A stretch of 64,000 bases of DNA from Candidatus Scotarchaeum otlingeri (GTDB lineage Archaea > Thermoproteota > Nitrososphaeria > Geothermarchaeales > JDFR-13). Below are positions 53,707 to 62,911 of the stretch, piece after piece. Within the stretch, counting starts at the first letter, position 1. Each line of letters starts with the position of its first letter. The position numbers and the translations under genes were made by a program. The stretch is taken from positions 551,374 to 615,373 of the forward strand of contig MTMA02000006.1 of NCBI GenBank assembly GCA_002011075.2. The letters run 5' to 3'. The notes beneath the pieces were generated by a model. That model was not told where the DNA came from, searched no databases, and saw only the letters and a list, made by a program, of their open reading frames with translations.

Positions 53707-54126
53707 TCATTTTCCAACGACGGTAACTATGATTTTCCTAGTTCTAGGTCTAACATCCAGTTCGATGAATACGATTTGTTGCCATGTACCTAGATGAGGC
53801 TCTCCATTTACTAATGGTATAGAGAGTGAGGACTTTAATAATGTAGCTCTTACATGGCTATGTCCATTATAGTCCCCCCAGCGCTTGTGATGTTCATATT
53901 CTATATTTTTAGGGATGATTCTCTCAAGGAATCGAGGGAAATCGGTTTTTAACCCTGGCTCATATTCTATTGTACTTATGGCACATGTGCTACCTACGCC
54001 GAAGACATTTACTATGCCATCGTGCATGCCTGAATTCTTAACTACATTCCTTACATTATCGGTGATGTCGACTATATCAGTTTCTCCACTTGTTCTAATA
54101 TTAATGATTTCTCTATAGACATCCAA
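53707..54126 (-). CDS. YjbQ/UPF0047 family protein (secondary thiamine-phosphate synthase type)
   Basis: 139 residues, complete for the family. GIVNVFGVGSTCAISTIEYEPG, RWGDYNGHSHVRATLLKSSLSIPLVNGEPHLGTWQQIVFIELD and the final RTRKIIVTVVGK are the conserved strands with the metal-binding His residues (HSH). Members are small cytoplasmic enzymes with thiamine-phosphate synthase side activity. Divergent from serS, about 75 bases apart. Confidence 0.93.
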   Translation of the reverse strand: MDVYREIINIRTSGETDIVDITDNVRNVVKNSGMHDGIVNVFGVGSTCAISTIEYEPGLKTDFPRFLERIIPKNIEYEHHKRWGDYNGHSHVRATLLKSSLSIPLVNGEPHLGTWQQIVFIELDVRPRTRKIIVTVVGK

Positions 54127-54166
54127 TTCTAATCACCATAATTAAAGTTCTATTTCTTACTATTAG

Positions 54167-54177
54167 TATATATAAAT
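54167..54177 (+). promoter_or_regulatory. TATA-like box for serS
   Basis: TATATATAAAT ends 26 bases before the ATG at 54203. This spacing supports a leaderless message starting at that first ATG rather than the ATG at 54218. The divergent yjbQ-type gene shares the gap. Confidence 0.5.
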
Positions 54178-54202
54178 GCCGAGCTATACTCAATAAATTG
54201 TT

Positions 54203-55585
54203 ATGGGTTGGTATGGGATGTGGAGTATAGTATACTATATTCGGAATGACCCAGACAAACTAAAATGGAATATGCGAAGGAGAGGTATGGATGAAGCCAT
54301 CATAGATAAAGCTGTCTCTCTCGATATCGAATGGCGAAAGATCCAAAGGGAATTAGATAAAGTTAAGCATGAGAGAAATGTATTAACTAGACAACTGCCT
54401 AAATTATCGGATGAAGAAAAAGCAAAGGCTATTGAAAAGGCTAAGAAGCTATCGGAAGCTATCAAGGTGCTTGGAGCTCGTGTTAATGAAGTCAAAAGGA
54501 GAAGAGATAGTATATTACTTGCTATTCCAAATTTAATTCATGAATCAGTCCCTGTAGGCTTCTCTGAAGATGAAAATATGACTCTACGCTTCTGGGGTAA
54601 ACCTAAGGTTCAAAGGAAGCATCTAGATAGATTTCTTGAGATGACAAGGGGATTTGATATAAAGTATGAAGTTATTGACTATGAAATTAAGGGGCATGCG
54701 GATATCTCTGAGGAGATGGGGTTGGTTGACACCAGAAGGGCGGCAAAAGTTTCAGGTGCGAGGTTCTACTATCTTTTTGCCGATCTGCTATGGCTGGATA
54801 TAGCTATAACGATGTATGCCTTAGACTATATGACGAAACAAGGGTTTATACCTGTATTCCCTCCTTTGATGCTTAATAGGAAGGCTTATAGTGGCGTCAC
54901 ATCATTTGGGGATTTCGAAGATATGCTTTATAAAATAGATAGGGAGGACCTATTCTTAATAGCTACGAGTGAGCATCCCATAGCATCAATGTATATGGAC
55001 GAGGTATTAGAGGAAAGGGAATTGCCTCTAAAATTAGTAGGATATAGCCCATGTTTTAGGAAAGAAGCTGGGGCTCATGGGAGGGATACGAAGGGCATAT
55101 TTAGAGTGCATAATTTCAACAAAGTAGAGCAATTTATATTTTCTCATCCGGACGAGTCATGGGAATGGCATGAAAAATTGATTGAATATGCGGAGGATTT
55201 ATGGAAGGGATTAGAGCTTCCCTTTAGAATAGTAAATATATGTAGTGGTGAATTGGGTGATGTGGCCGCCAAGAGATACGACCTAGAGGTATGGATGCCA
55301 GCACAAGGAAGGTATAGGGAGGCGGTGTCATGTAGCAATGTATTGGACTGGCAGTCATATAGACTAAATATTAGATATGCCGAGAAGCGGGGGCATCCTA
55401 CAAAGGGTTATGTCCATACACTTAATTCTACAGCGATAGCTACATCGAGAGCCATAACCGCCATATTGGAGAATAATCAGCTGGAGGATGGAACTGTAGT
55501 TATCCCGAAAATTTTGGTTAAATATCTGGAGGGGATAGAGGAAGCTCCTAAAGAATACATCCGTCCACTTCAGCTTAACAAGTGA
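54203..55585 (+). CDS. serS: seryl-tRNA synthetase
   Basis: 460 residues of the standard class II SerRS. N-terminal long coiled coil (IDKAVSLDIEWRKIQRELDKVKHERN), motif 1 region near VFPPLMLNRKAY, motif 2 in SPCFRKEAGAHGRDTKGIFRVH, TSEHP for the substrate, and motif 3 TLNSTAIATSRAITAILENN. It charges tRNA-Ser (and tRNA-Sec where present). It is the usual bacterial/archaeal type, not the rare methanogen form. A TATA-like box supports the start at 54203. The dCTP deaminase gene overlaps its stop. Confidence 0.97.
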   Translation: MGWYGMWSIVYYIRNDPDKLKWNMRRRGMDEAIIDKAVSLDIEWRKIQRELDKVKHERNVLTRQLPKLSDEEKAKAIEKAKKLSEAIKVLGARVNEVKRRRDSILLAIPNLIHESVPVGFSEDENMTLRFWGKPKVQRKHLDRFLEMTRGFDIKYEVIDYEIKGHADISEEMGLVDTRRAAKVSGARFYYLFADLLWLDIAITMYALDYMTKQGFIPVFPPLMLNRKAYSGVTSFGDFEDMLYKIDREDLFLIATSEHPIASMYMDEVLEERELPLKLVGYSPCFRKEAGAHGRDTKGIFRVHNFNKVEQFIFSHPDESWEWHEKLIEYAEDLWKGLELPFRIVNICSGELGDVAAKRYDLEVWMPAQGRYREAVSCSNVLDWQSYRLNIRYAEKRGHPTKGYVHTLNSTAIATSRAITAILENNQLEDGTVVIPKILVKYLEGIEEAPKEYIRPLQLNK

Positions 55586-56112
55586 TAGAGATGGCTCTCA
55601 GCGATAAAGATATTAGAGAATATATAAAAAGCGGTAAATTATCGATAGACCCTCTAGAAGACTATTTAATTAGAGAAAATGGTGTTGATCTAAGGCTTGG
55701 AGGTAGTATCGCTAAGTATAGGGAATCCAGATCTACCTTTGATCCACAAAAGGATAGTGTGGAAGATATCTTGGTATATGAGGATGCAGAGTCCTTCATT
55801 ATAAATCCCTATGAAAGGGTTCTAATACATACCATAGAATATATAAAGTTACCGAACAATCTTATAGGACTCATAAATTTGAGGAGTAGTTATGCCCGTC
55901 TCGGCCTATCTATCCCCCCAACAGTTATAGATGCGAATTTTGAAGGTCAATTAACTATAGGACTGGTAGGCGGGAGTTTTCCGGTGAAATTATATAAAGG
56001 GGAGAGATTTATCCACGTTGTATTTTTAGAGCTTAAATCACCTTCATCTAAACCTTATACTGGGAGGTATCAAGGACAAAAAGGTATACAACCACCCATA
56101 TTTAGAAAATGA
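55582..56112 (+). CDS. dcd: dCTP deaminase
   Basis: 176 residues; start GTG 55582 overlaps the serS stop by 4 bases, or ATG 55591. Conserved blocks LSDKDIREYIKSGKL, IRENGVDLRLGG, INLRSSYARLGLSIPPTVIDANFEGQLTIGL (RSS..R.G plus the catalytic Glu) and YQGQKGIQPP at the C-terminus. It deaminates dCTP to dUTP (some archaeal forms go on to dUMP) for dTTP synthesis. The operon with serS is by close overlap only. Confidence 0.94.
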   Translation: MIEMALSDKDIREYIKSGKLSIDPLEDYLIRENGVDLRLGGSIAKYRESRSTFDPQKDSVEDILVYEDAESFIINPYERVLIHTIEYIKLPNNLIGLINLRSSYARLGLSIPPTVIDANFEGQLTIGLVGGSFPVKLYKGERFIHVVFLELKSPSSKPYTGRYQGQKGIQPPIFRK

Positions 56113-56114
56113 CG

Positions 56115-56354
56115 CTATTTTTCCTCTTTTTCCTTGGTTTCACCCACCTTCTCGGCGGCTCGAACTATGAGATATGATTTAATAAGGCTTACCCCTGCGC
56201 CTAGGCTGATAAAACCGATTATTATTGCGGCCAATCCCGATGCTATCGCATAGACCCCGGGCATCATCAGACTCACGGATAATAGGAAGAAATAGATCGA
56301 AATCCCTATTAACACGAGTCCTGTCACCAATGCAATAGCAGATAGCTTTTCCAT
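56115..56354 (-). CDS. small two-helix membrane protein at end of MoxR operon
   Basis: 79 residues, two membrane segments (residues about 6-28 and 33-58) and a charged C-terminal tail (RAAEKVGETKEKEEK). No known family. It starts 7 bases after the upstream gene of the MoxR/DUF58 operon, so it is the last gene of that unit. Possibly a subunit of the membrane complex; this is inference. Confidence 0.65.
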   Translation of the reverse strand: MEKLSAIALVTGLVLIGISIYFFLLSVSLMMPGVYAIASGLAAIIIGFISLGAGVSLIKSYLIVRAAEKVGETKEKEEK

Positions 56355-56361
56355 ACTAATT

Positions 56362-57444
56362 TTACCTCCATAATAGCCACATAAGGATCCTTAGAAGGTT
56401 CTCGACCCACCTAATTAGATCCCTCATCCTAATTGTAAATTCGGTTATCACATTAAACATCAAGTTATCATGCGGAGCCATGATAATACCCCCCATGTCA
56501 TAAGCCGCTCCATTAACAAATTGTAATAGGAAGTTATATAAGGATACTATTACCCCCCATAAGATTCTAATGGAATAATCAAAATCGAAGTTGGACAAAA
56601 TGAAAATTAGTATTATTGAACCAAGAATTGTGACGAACATACTTATAACTGGTTGAGAAGGGATACGTGGAAGTCTCCCTAGTTTAGCCTTAAGATCTTT
56701 TCTTTCAACCCTATTCTTAAGGTTCACATATTCCTCGATTATAACCCTATACGCCCCCTCCTTAGTTAACCTTAATGTCAATAGGAACGGTTCAAATAGA
56801 TTCTTGAATGTCCAGATGACTCCCCCGAGAATTAATAATGCAGTGAATAGTTGTGAGAATGGATTGAAGAAATAGATATATAATACTCGGTCTAGTGGGC
56901 TCGGCATTGATAGAATGAATGATATCAATTGGCTAATAAGATAATCATTTATGAAGAGGAATAATAGGGAGATAAGTATAGGTCCCACCAATAAGAGCAG
57001 TAGATTAATACCTTCAAGAATTAGATTTCCCTCCGTTGAAACCTTTGGTTTACCCCCTATCTCTCCAACTATAGCTAGGTTATGAATAAATAGAAAAGCT
57101 ATGCTCACGATAAACATTTGGAGAGCTAGCCCGAAGGGCTTAAGTGACAATGAGATGGTTACATATTCTTGGAGCACAGTCAAATAAAGGATGTGTGTAA
57201 GAGCGATTGAGATCAATACTATATCTGTTCGCTTGGCATATAGACCAAGAAGATACATAAATATACTCGATAGAACTATGACGTAAACTATAAGGCTCAG
57301 GCTAAGGAAAGGTAAAAATGGTATAAAGGACAAAGGTTCAATGTATAGGGGGCTTTCCAATAGACCTATAAGTGGATATAAATATATTAACCCCAAAATA
57401 GAGCCGATTATATAATAAGCTATTATATACCGGTTGATCTTCAT
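56362..57444 (-). CDS. multi-spanning membrane protein of MoxR operon
   Basis: 360 residues with about eight hydrophobic segments and one central charged loop (RVERKDLKAKLGRLPRIPSQP). No named family is recognised. It shares the base of the DUF58 stop and start codons (57444) and is cotranscribed. In MoxR systems, extra membrane proteins next to DUF58 often hold exported enzyme or anchoring domains, but none is seen here. Confidence 0.65.
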   Translation of the reverse strand: MKINRYIIAYYIIGSILGLIYLYPLIGLLESPLYIEPLSFIPFLPFLSLSLIVYVIVLSSIFMYLLGLYAKRTDIVLISIALTHILYLTVLQEYVTISLSLKPFGLALQMFIVSIAFLFIHNLAIVGEIGGKPKVSTEGNLILEGINLLLLLVGPILISLLFLFINDYLISQLISFILSMPSPLDRVLYIYFFNPFSQLFTALLILGGVIWTFKNLFEPFLLTLRLTKEGAYRVIIEEYVNLKNRVERKDLKAKLGRLPRIPSQPVISMFVTILGSIILIFILSNFDFDYSIRILWGVIVSLYNFLLQFVNGAAYDMGGIIMAPHDNLMFNVITEFTIRMRDLIRWVENLLRILMWLLWR

Positions 57445-58808
57445 TACATAACCATCCTCCTATAATCCTCTATTTTTTCAATAATGGTGGGAATGAAATC
57501 GAGAGGGCCTACGTTGATTACTGGTATCTTATTTCTAATAAGCTGTGTTACCGCTTTATCTCTCTCCCGCCAATATTCTATAGATAATATCTTATATTCA
57601 AAAGCAGCTCTTCCTTCCAACACAGGTATCTCGAACAAAGGTGTATATGGGGAAATCACTACTACTTCTTGCCTCATCGATATTAACTTCAAGAGTACTT
57701 CACTAAGCCCCCCAATATCTCCTTCTAGATCGCTTATAACGATGTATAAAGTCTTCTCCTTTATATTGAGCCTCCTAAGCCCATCCGATATAACCTCTCC
57801 TAATCTACTTTTATCAGGAGCCCCCCCAACCTCCATATTAGCCAATAGTCTCAATATCTGAGGAGAGGATATATCCGCCGGCGCCAATGGAACAACCTCA
57901 CTTAGAACGCCATCATAATATATAAAGCCTAGATAGTCTCTTCTCCTTGTCAAGTATTTGGTTAAAAAGGCAACTGTCCTAGCTGCATAATCAATCTTTC
58001 TTTCCCCAACCACTCCATAGAGCATGCTAGGTGTAGCATCCAACACGATTACTATATTAGCTATACTTTCAGCATCAAACTCCTTTATCATTAGTTTCCT
58101 GTGTCTCGAAGATGCCTTCCACTCTATTCTCCGCAATTCATCTCCTGGGATATATTCTCTTAAATCAGCGAATTCATATCCACTACCCTTCCGCCTCGAA
58201 TATCCTGTTCCAGTCAAAGTCTTACTCCCGGGGAATGATGCCATTATACCTGTAGGTTCAGGTAGCTTTGGATAAATCCTGATAATATCATCTGAAGTGC
58301 GTTCAACTCTATAGAAAAACAATCCGTATATGTCTCTTAAAGTGAATATCATTTTCCCGAATCTGTGTTTACCTATCATCCTTCCCTTTAAAGAATAAGT
58401 TACCTTTTTTTCTCCTCTAGCGGGTATATAAGTTACTAGATGATTACTCCCATTTATTAAAGTCATAGTATCGGGATAGACATCCTCGATCTCAATGTTG
58501 TATATAGAATTACTGGAATCATTACTTATCTCTATAGTTATATCAATAGTTGAATCCTCAATGACTGCATCTTTATATAGACGTCTAATATTGACTGAAT
58601 CTAGTGTGAGGGCTTGAGTAATTATTGACAATCTCGCACCATAAACAAATAGTAGACCTGCCAATCCGATGATCATGATGTACCAGGAGCCTCCACTAAA
58701 TAACTCGAAGATTTTCGGGCGTTCCAATGTAAAGCCTATAGCCACCATTATTGCTGAGACCAATAAGAACGCTCTACCTCTAGGTGTCAGACGTATACCC
58801 TTCGTCAC
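57444..58808 (-). CDS. DUF58 / von Willebrand A-like protein
   Basis: 454 residues. Two N-terminal membrane segments, a beta-rich part, then RRKGSGYEFADLREYIPGDELRRIEWKASSRHRKLMIKEFDAE, the DUF58 signature, and a vWA domain with VIVLDATPSML (the MIDAS has D-x-T rather than DxSxS) and YIVISDLEGDIG. DUF58 proteins are partners of MoxR ATPases, probably as metal-binding adaptors for protein assembly on the membrane. Overlaps the MoxR gene by 4 bases. Confidence 0.92.
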   Translation of the reverse strand: MTKGIRLTPRGRAFLLVSAIMVAIGFTLERPKIFELFSGGSWYIMIIGLAGLLFVYGARLSIITQALTLDSVNIRRLYKDAVIEDSTIDITIEISNDSSNSIYNIEIEDVYPDTMTLINGSNHLVTYIPARGEKKVTYSLKGRMIGKHRFGKMIFTLRDIYGLFFYRVERTSDDIIRIYPKLPEPTGIMASFPGSKTLTGTGYSRRKGSGYEFADLREYIPGDELRRIEWKASSRHRKLMIKEFDAESIANIVIVLDATPSMLYGVVGERKIDYAARTVAFLTKYLTRRRDYLGFIYYDGVLSEVVPLAPADISSPQILRLLANMEVGGAPDKSRLGEVISDGLRRLNIKEKTLYIVISDLEGDIGGLSEVLLKLISMRQEVVVISPYTPLFEIPVLEGRAAFEYKILSIEYWRERDKAVTQLIRNKIPVINVGPLDFIPTIIEKIEDYRRMVM

Positions 58809-59779
58809 GTCGGCACCTCGACACTGTCCAAAATCTTCTTAACCATGTCAAGAGGAGTTATTCCTTCAAATACAGCATCGGGTGTAAGATATATTCTATG
58901 ATTCAAGACATGGAGAGCGGTTTTCTTAATATCGTCGGGTATAACATAATCTCTCCCCTCTATCAGGGCTTTTGCTTTTGAAGCCAATAATAGCGCTATC
59001 CCTCCTCGAGGACTCACCCCTAATTTTATTTGGGGTAGTCTTCTACTGACTTCTATTATATTAGATACATAATCAATCATATCTTGACTTGCATGAATCT
59101 TTAACACAAGATTTTGTAATTCGATGATATCATTGTATGATAGTGCTACTTCCACTTCACCTATATACCCTGTTGTATACCTCTCCAAAATTTCTATTGT
59201 ACTTTCCTTATCAGGATATTCTACTATTACTTTTGCCATAAACCTATCGATCTGTGCGGCGGGGAGAGGGTAAGTTCCCTCCATCTCTATGGGATTCTGC
59301 GTGGCTATAACCATAAAAGGATCAGGAAGACTCAGTGTATTTCCCTCAATAGTGACTTGTCTTTCCTGCATAGCCTCAAGCAATGCTGACTGCGTCTTCG
59401 GGTTACCCCTATTTATCTCATCAGCTAAAATAAGATTTGCAAATATGGGGCCTTTCCTTAGGTAAAATTCGTCTTTCTCTTGGCTATAAACGTAGGATCC
59501 AATTATGTCTGCAGGCAATAGATCTGGTGTAAATTGGATACGTACAAAATCTAAATTAAGGGTTTTAGCCATAGTTTTGGCTAATGTTGTCTTCGCTATA
59601 CCTGGAACACCCTCAAGTAAGATGTGGCTTCTGGTTATTAGTCCAATGAATAGCATTTCAATCACATCATCCATATCTACTATAACCTTCTTTATCTCAT
59701 CAACTACCCTCTTATATATCTCCTTGGCCCTATCCAATTCATCTGAACCAATATTCGACTCCTTTACCACTTTTATCAC
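58805..59779 (-). CDS. MoxR-family AAA+ ATPase
   Basis: 324 residues. Walker A LLEGVPGIAKTTLAKTMA, Walker B ANLILADEINRGNPKTQSALLEAMQE, sensor 1 ATQNPIEMEGTYPLPAAQIDRFM and the C-terminal lid with GVSPRGGIALLLASKAKA. MoxR ATPases act like chaperones to fold, activate or assemble large complexes, usually with DUF58 and vWA partners. The gene overlaps the DUF4350 gene by 41 bases (its N-terminus may start later) and is in the middle of the operon. Confidence 0.94.
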   Translation of the reverse strand: MIKVVKESNIGSDELDRAKEIYKRVVDEIKKVIVDMDDVIEMLFIGLITRSHILLEGVPGIAKTTLAKTMAKTLNLDFVRIQFTPDLLPADIIGSYVYSQEKDEFYLRKGPIFANLILADEINRGNPKTQSALLEAMQERQVTIEGNTLSLPDPFMVIATQNPIEMEGTYPLPAAQIDRFMAKVIVEYPDKESTIEILERYTTGYIGEVEVALSYNDIIELQNLVLKIHASQDMIDYVSNIIEVSRRLPQIKLGVSPRGGIALLLASKAKALIEGRDYVIPDDIKKTALHVLNHRIYLTPDAVFEGITPLDMVKKILDSVEVPT

Positions 59780-61178
59780 CTATTAATGGAACACCTAATC
59801 TCTCAAATAATACATTCAAATTATTTGCCAAGCGATAAAACTTGGCTTTCCACCTTATTATAAACATAAATCTTCTTCTTCCCTCTAGATATTCTCTTAC
59901 ATCAAATATCTCTTTTAGAGTCTTCCTTAGCCTATCCCTATCTTCTTTACCGATGTATACTGAAATAAGGTCCCACCCACTATTTTCTACAATGAGCTGT
60001 TCAATACTCACTCCAACCCTTTTTCTAAGTATTAGGTCGGTAATTTCGTAAAGATTCGCTATCATTCTTTTGTATATCCCTCTTCTCCTAAGGCTAATCT
60101 TTATATCTTCAAGTTCAGGACTATATACCATAACTTTTCGTTCTCTTGATATTTTAATAGGAGCGTCACTCTCAACCTTTTTGACATACCATCTTCTCGA
60201 TGACCTATAGACACTCAGCCCCACCATTAGAATGATGAATAATTTCAGTGGAGCAGGAGTATTAATTATATAATCATATGTATATCTATTAAATTCTTCG
60301 CCGTATTGAGATAGGTAAGAGGCTATGATCATGCCCATATGTGGCAATGGCAAGGATAATGTTTTATAACTATAATGAGAGACGTCTAAGAGCACCCGGA
60401 TTTCATTTCTTCTCTCACCATCCCCTACCGGAAAACTCCCGGGTTCTCCGGTAGACAACCATATAATAACACTATAGATAAAATCTTTCCTTTGACTTTT
60501 ATCGATATAATGGTTAATGAATAAGCTGGTGTCAGCTATCACAAATGCCCTATGGATAGCCTGATAGTAAGCGGCATATCCTCTATAGATAGTTATGTTT
60601 ATTTCATCTACTGGATCTTGACTATAAATCTCGATATAGCTCCCCGCTTCCTTCAGCATACCTAATTTACTGATATAGCTTGGTAAATCAACATTAACCG
60701 TGTAGGGTGCTGGATATGTAAAGTTGGCTATCCATATGTATGGCGTAATATTCGTTTCTAATACCATTGTATATTCTAGGTATTTGTCAACCGATATCTC
60801 AGCTCTATAGAGTGTTCTTAACAGACTGTTTACGCTACCCGTCTCATCTGCAATTAGAATGGAACCTCCCCTATTCAAGAAGTTCCTTATATCCCTAATT
60901 TCATCATCACTATATTCAATATCGGGTCCCAATAATATCAGTACATCTGAGTATTCGCCATCAGCACCATAATTATTTAAATCCGATATTTCTTGGAGGA
61001 AGGTTAATCTAAAAGTACCATTTAGAAATTTTGTGAATTCACTTGCACCATCCCACATGGTATTAGCAGGGCTGGTGGTTCCAGCAAATGAGGGTATTGT
61101 TATAGCTTTGGGCGGGGCATATATAGCTGCGGCTAACGCTATAATAAATAGTCCAGTAATAAGAAGTGCTTTAGACAT
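59739..61178 (-). CDS. DUF4350-containing exported membrane protein
   Basis: 479 residues with an N-terminal hydrophobic signal/anchor and a membrane helix near residue 310 (APLKLFIILMVGLSVYRSS). Before the helix, EYSDVLILLGPDIEYSDDEIRDIRNFLNRGGSILIADETG is the DUF4350 domain, resembling class I glutamine-amidotransferase-like folds, which faces outwards. The C-terminal 150 residues are charged and cytoplasmic. The order DUF4129, DUF4350, MoxR, DUF58 is a standard archaeal and bacterial arrangement. Function unknown. Confidence 0.85.
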   Translation of the reverse strand: MSKALLITGLFIIALAAAIYAPPKAITIPSFAGTTSPANTMWDGASEFTKFLNGTFRLTFLQEISDLNNYGADGEYSDVLILLGPDIEYSDDEIRDIRNFLNRGGSILIADETGSVNSLLRTLYRAEISVDKYLEYTMVLETNITPYIWIANFTYPAPYTVNVDLPSYISKLGMLKEAGSYIEIYSQDPVDEINITIYRGYAAYYQAIHRAFVIADTSLFINHYIDKSQRKDFIYSVIIWLSTGEPGSFPVGDGERRNEIRVLLDVSHYSYKTLSLPLPHMGMIIASYLSQYGEEFNRYTYDYIINTPAPLKLFIILMVGLSVYRSSRRWYVKKVESDAPIKISRERKVMVYSPELEDIKISLRRRGIYKRMIANLYEITDLILRKRVGVSIEQLIVENSGWDLISVYIGKEDRDRLRKTLKEIFDVREYLEGRRRFMFIIRWKAKFYRLANNLNVLFERLGVPLIGDKSGKGVEYWFR

Positions 61179-62148
61179 TTATCATCGCCTCTATCTCATT
61201 TACAATTTCATCACTCATAGCTGCCTCCTCGGTCCCTATATCGTACGCTGTATACTTAGCTATCTCGAACAAATATGTAAGTTCCCTGACCTTGTCAATA
61301 AACTCCACATCAAGGCGTGATAAATATTCTCTGGGCGTTTCATACCGTCTCTTCTCCAACCCTATCATTTTCATATGTAACAAAAACTTCCTATAATTGT
61401 AGATTATGATATCTCTAGGTATCTTTGGTTTACTCCCTAACTTCATACCGATATACATTCCTCTTAATGATTTCGATAGTCCCTTTAAGATTCTACCGGC
61501 TAAAATCTCTCTATGCATATAGCTAAAATATAGTAAGATAGGTAGAGAGATTATAGCTATGAGAAATATTATATAATACAAATTTATATTCGGCAATCCT
61601 CCAAGAACACTATTTACTTTCACAAAATCAGGTTTTACAATGGGTTCTCCCGACATAAAATTGGATGGTAACACTCCACTCGGTATATCATTGTATTTAA
61701 TAACATCTGCAAGGTTAGTAGGCAAAAGAGCCGTTAGCTCCATATATAACTCCGGATCTGTTTCGGCCAATTGTTCTAATAGTGATATTAGTGAGGGCAA
61801 TATCTCCTCATATAAAGCTAATGCTTCATATTGATTCATAGTAGCTAGATTTTCAGCTACATTTAAGAGTTGATTTGAAAGGGTCTCATTATATTCCTCT
61901 ATCAATTCAGCTGCCTTCAACAATGATTCAATTAACTGAAGATAATCTAGGTCAAATTCTTCTAGCAATGATGCATTAATCTGTTCTCCACTTGTCTCTC
62001 CAAAACCTATATTTCTTATGCTATAATGGTTATGACTGTTATATCCATAAGAGATATATATGTATGATGGGATAAGGCCTAAGATAAGAACTATTGCGAA
62101 GGCGATTGACAAGAGATATCTATGTGTAAATTGCATCACATATATCAA
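61171..62148 (-). CDS. DUF4129-containing membrane protein
   Basis: 325 residues. N-terminal membrane helix (residues about 9-31), a helical outside domain to about 180, a second helix (INLYYIIFLIAIISLPILLYF), then a cytoplasmic C-terminal region with MIGLEKRRYETPREYLSRLD and LFEIAKYTAYDIG, the DUF4129 domain. First gene of the MoxR operon; overlaps the DUF4350 gene by 8 bases. DUF4129 is often the tail of transglutaminase-like proteins, which is missing here. Confidence 0.85.
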   Translation of the reverse strand: MIYVMQFTHRYLLSIAFAIVLILGLIPSYIYISYGYNSHNHYSIRNIGFGETSGEQINASLLEEFDLDYLQLIESLLKAAELIEEYNETLSNQLLNVAENLATMNQYEALALYEEILPSLISLLEQLAETDPELYMELTALLPTNLADVIKYNDIPSGVLPSNFMSGEPIVKPDFVKVNSVLGGLPNINLYYIIFLIAIISLPILLYFSYMHREILAGRILKGLSKSLRGMYIGMKLGSKPKIPRDIIIYNYRKFLLHMKMIGLEKRRYETPREYLSRLDVEFIDKVRELTYLFEIAKYTAYDIGTEEAAMSDEIVNEIEAMINV

Positions 62149-62176
62149 TTATCAAGGAAAATATTATTTTTTAACA

Positions 62177-62842
62177 CTATATGTCCATCAAAGCCTTTTT
62201 TTCTTGAGTCGCATATATATGGGCTAGCCTTGTAGGCTCAGGAACATTATTTATACATAATCTCTTTATTATCTCGATAGCTGTCTCCAACGAGATTCCA
62301 TGTCCAAGGCTTATATATACACCCTCCATAAGCTTGTATCCTAATCTCTCGCCTTTATAGACTATATATCCCTCTCTATCCACTTTACCGACCAACATAG
62401 ACTTAGCTACGCCAATAGATGGTATCCTTAATACAACACCTAAATGAGTCGCTTCACCCGCTTTTCTAGGATGTAACATTCCATGTGCATCTACTATTAC
62501 TATATCAGGCATGCGCTCCAACTTCTTCACGGCCCCTATCATAGCACCAATCTCTCTAAAGGCAAGATATGTAGGGATATAAGGTACACCTATTCTCGTC
62601 GAAAATATCTTTTTCTCTAAAAGCTGAAGGGTCTCATAATCGAGATTCACAGCGGCGCCTATGGCTATTCCCTTAAGGAATGCAACATCCACGCCTGCCA
62701 CTACCTTTATATTCTCCTTATCTATAATATCATGTTTGACTGCTTTCGAACTTAATAGTAACTGTGCCTTACGTGCTTTCGATAGATCTATTCTAACCAT
62801 CTCTAAAAAATAATTATGTTTCATCAAATAACTTTGTTTCAA
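62177..62842 (-). CDS. nfi: endonuclease V
   Basis: 221 residues; start TTG 62842, or ATG 62824. VAGVDVAF (metal Asp), PYIPTYLAFREIGAM (wedge motif, usually PYVPG.L.FRE), DIVIVDAHGMLHPRKAGEATHLGVVL (metal and DNA-binding block) and IGVAKSMLVGK are all present. Endonuclease V cuts DNA or RNA one base past deaminated adenine (inosine). Divergent from the MoaD-MoaC gene with about 70 bases between, sharing an AT-rich promoter. Confidence 0.95.
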   Translation of the reverse strand: MKQSYLMKHNYFLEMVRIDLSKARKAQLLLSSKAVKHDIIDKENIKVVAGVDVAFLKGIAIGAAVNLDYETLQLLEKKIFSTRIGVPYIPTYLAFREIGAMIGAVKKLERMPDIVIVDAHGMLHPRKAGEATHLGVVLRIPSIGVAKSMLVGKVDREGYIVYKGERLGYKLMEGVYISLGHGISLETAIEIIKRLCINNVPEPTRLAHIYATQEKKALMDI

Positions 62843-62911
62843 GAGGAGTAAGGGAGGTTATTTATCATTAAATACCATATATTAAATGTATATTTAGTGG
62901 GGCTATAGGCA

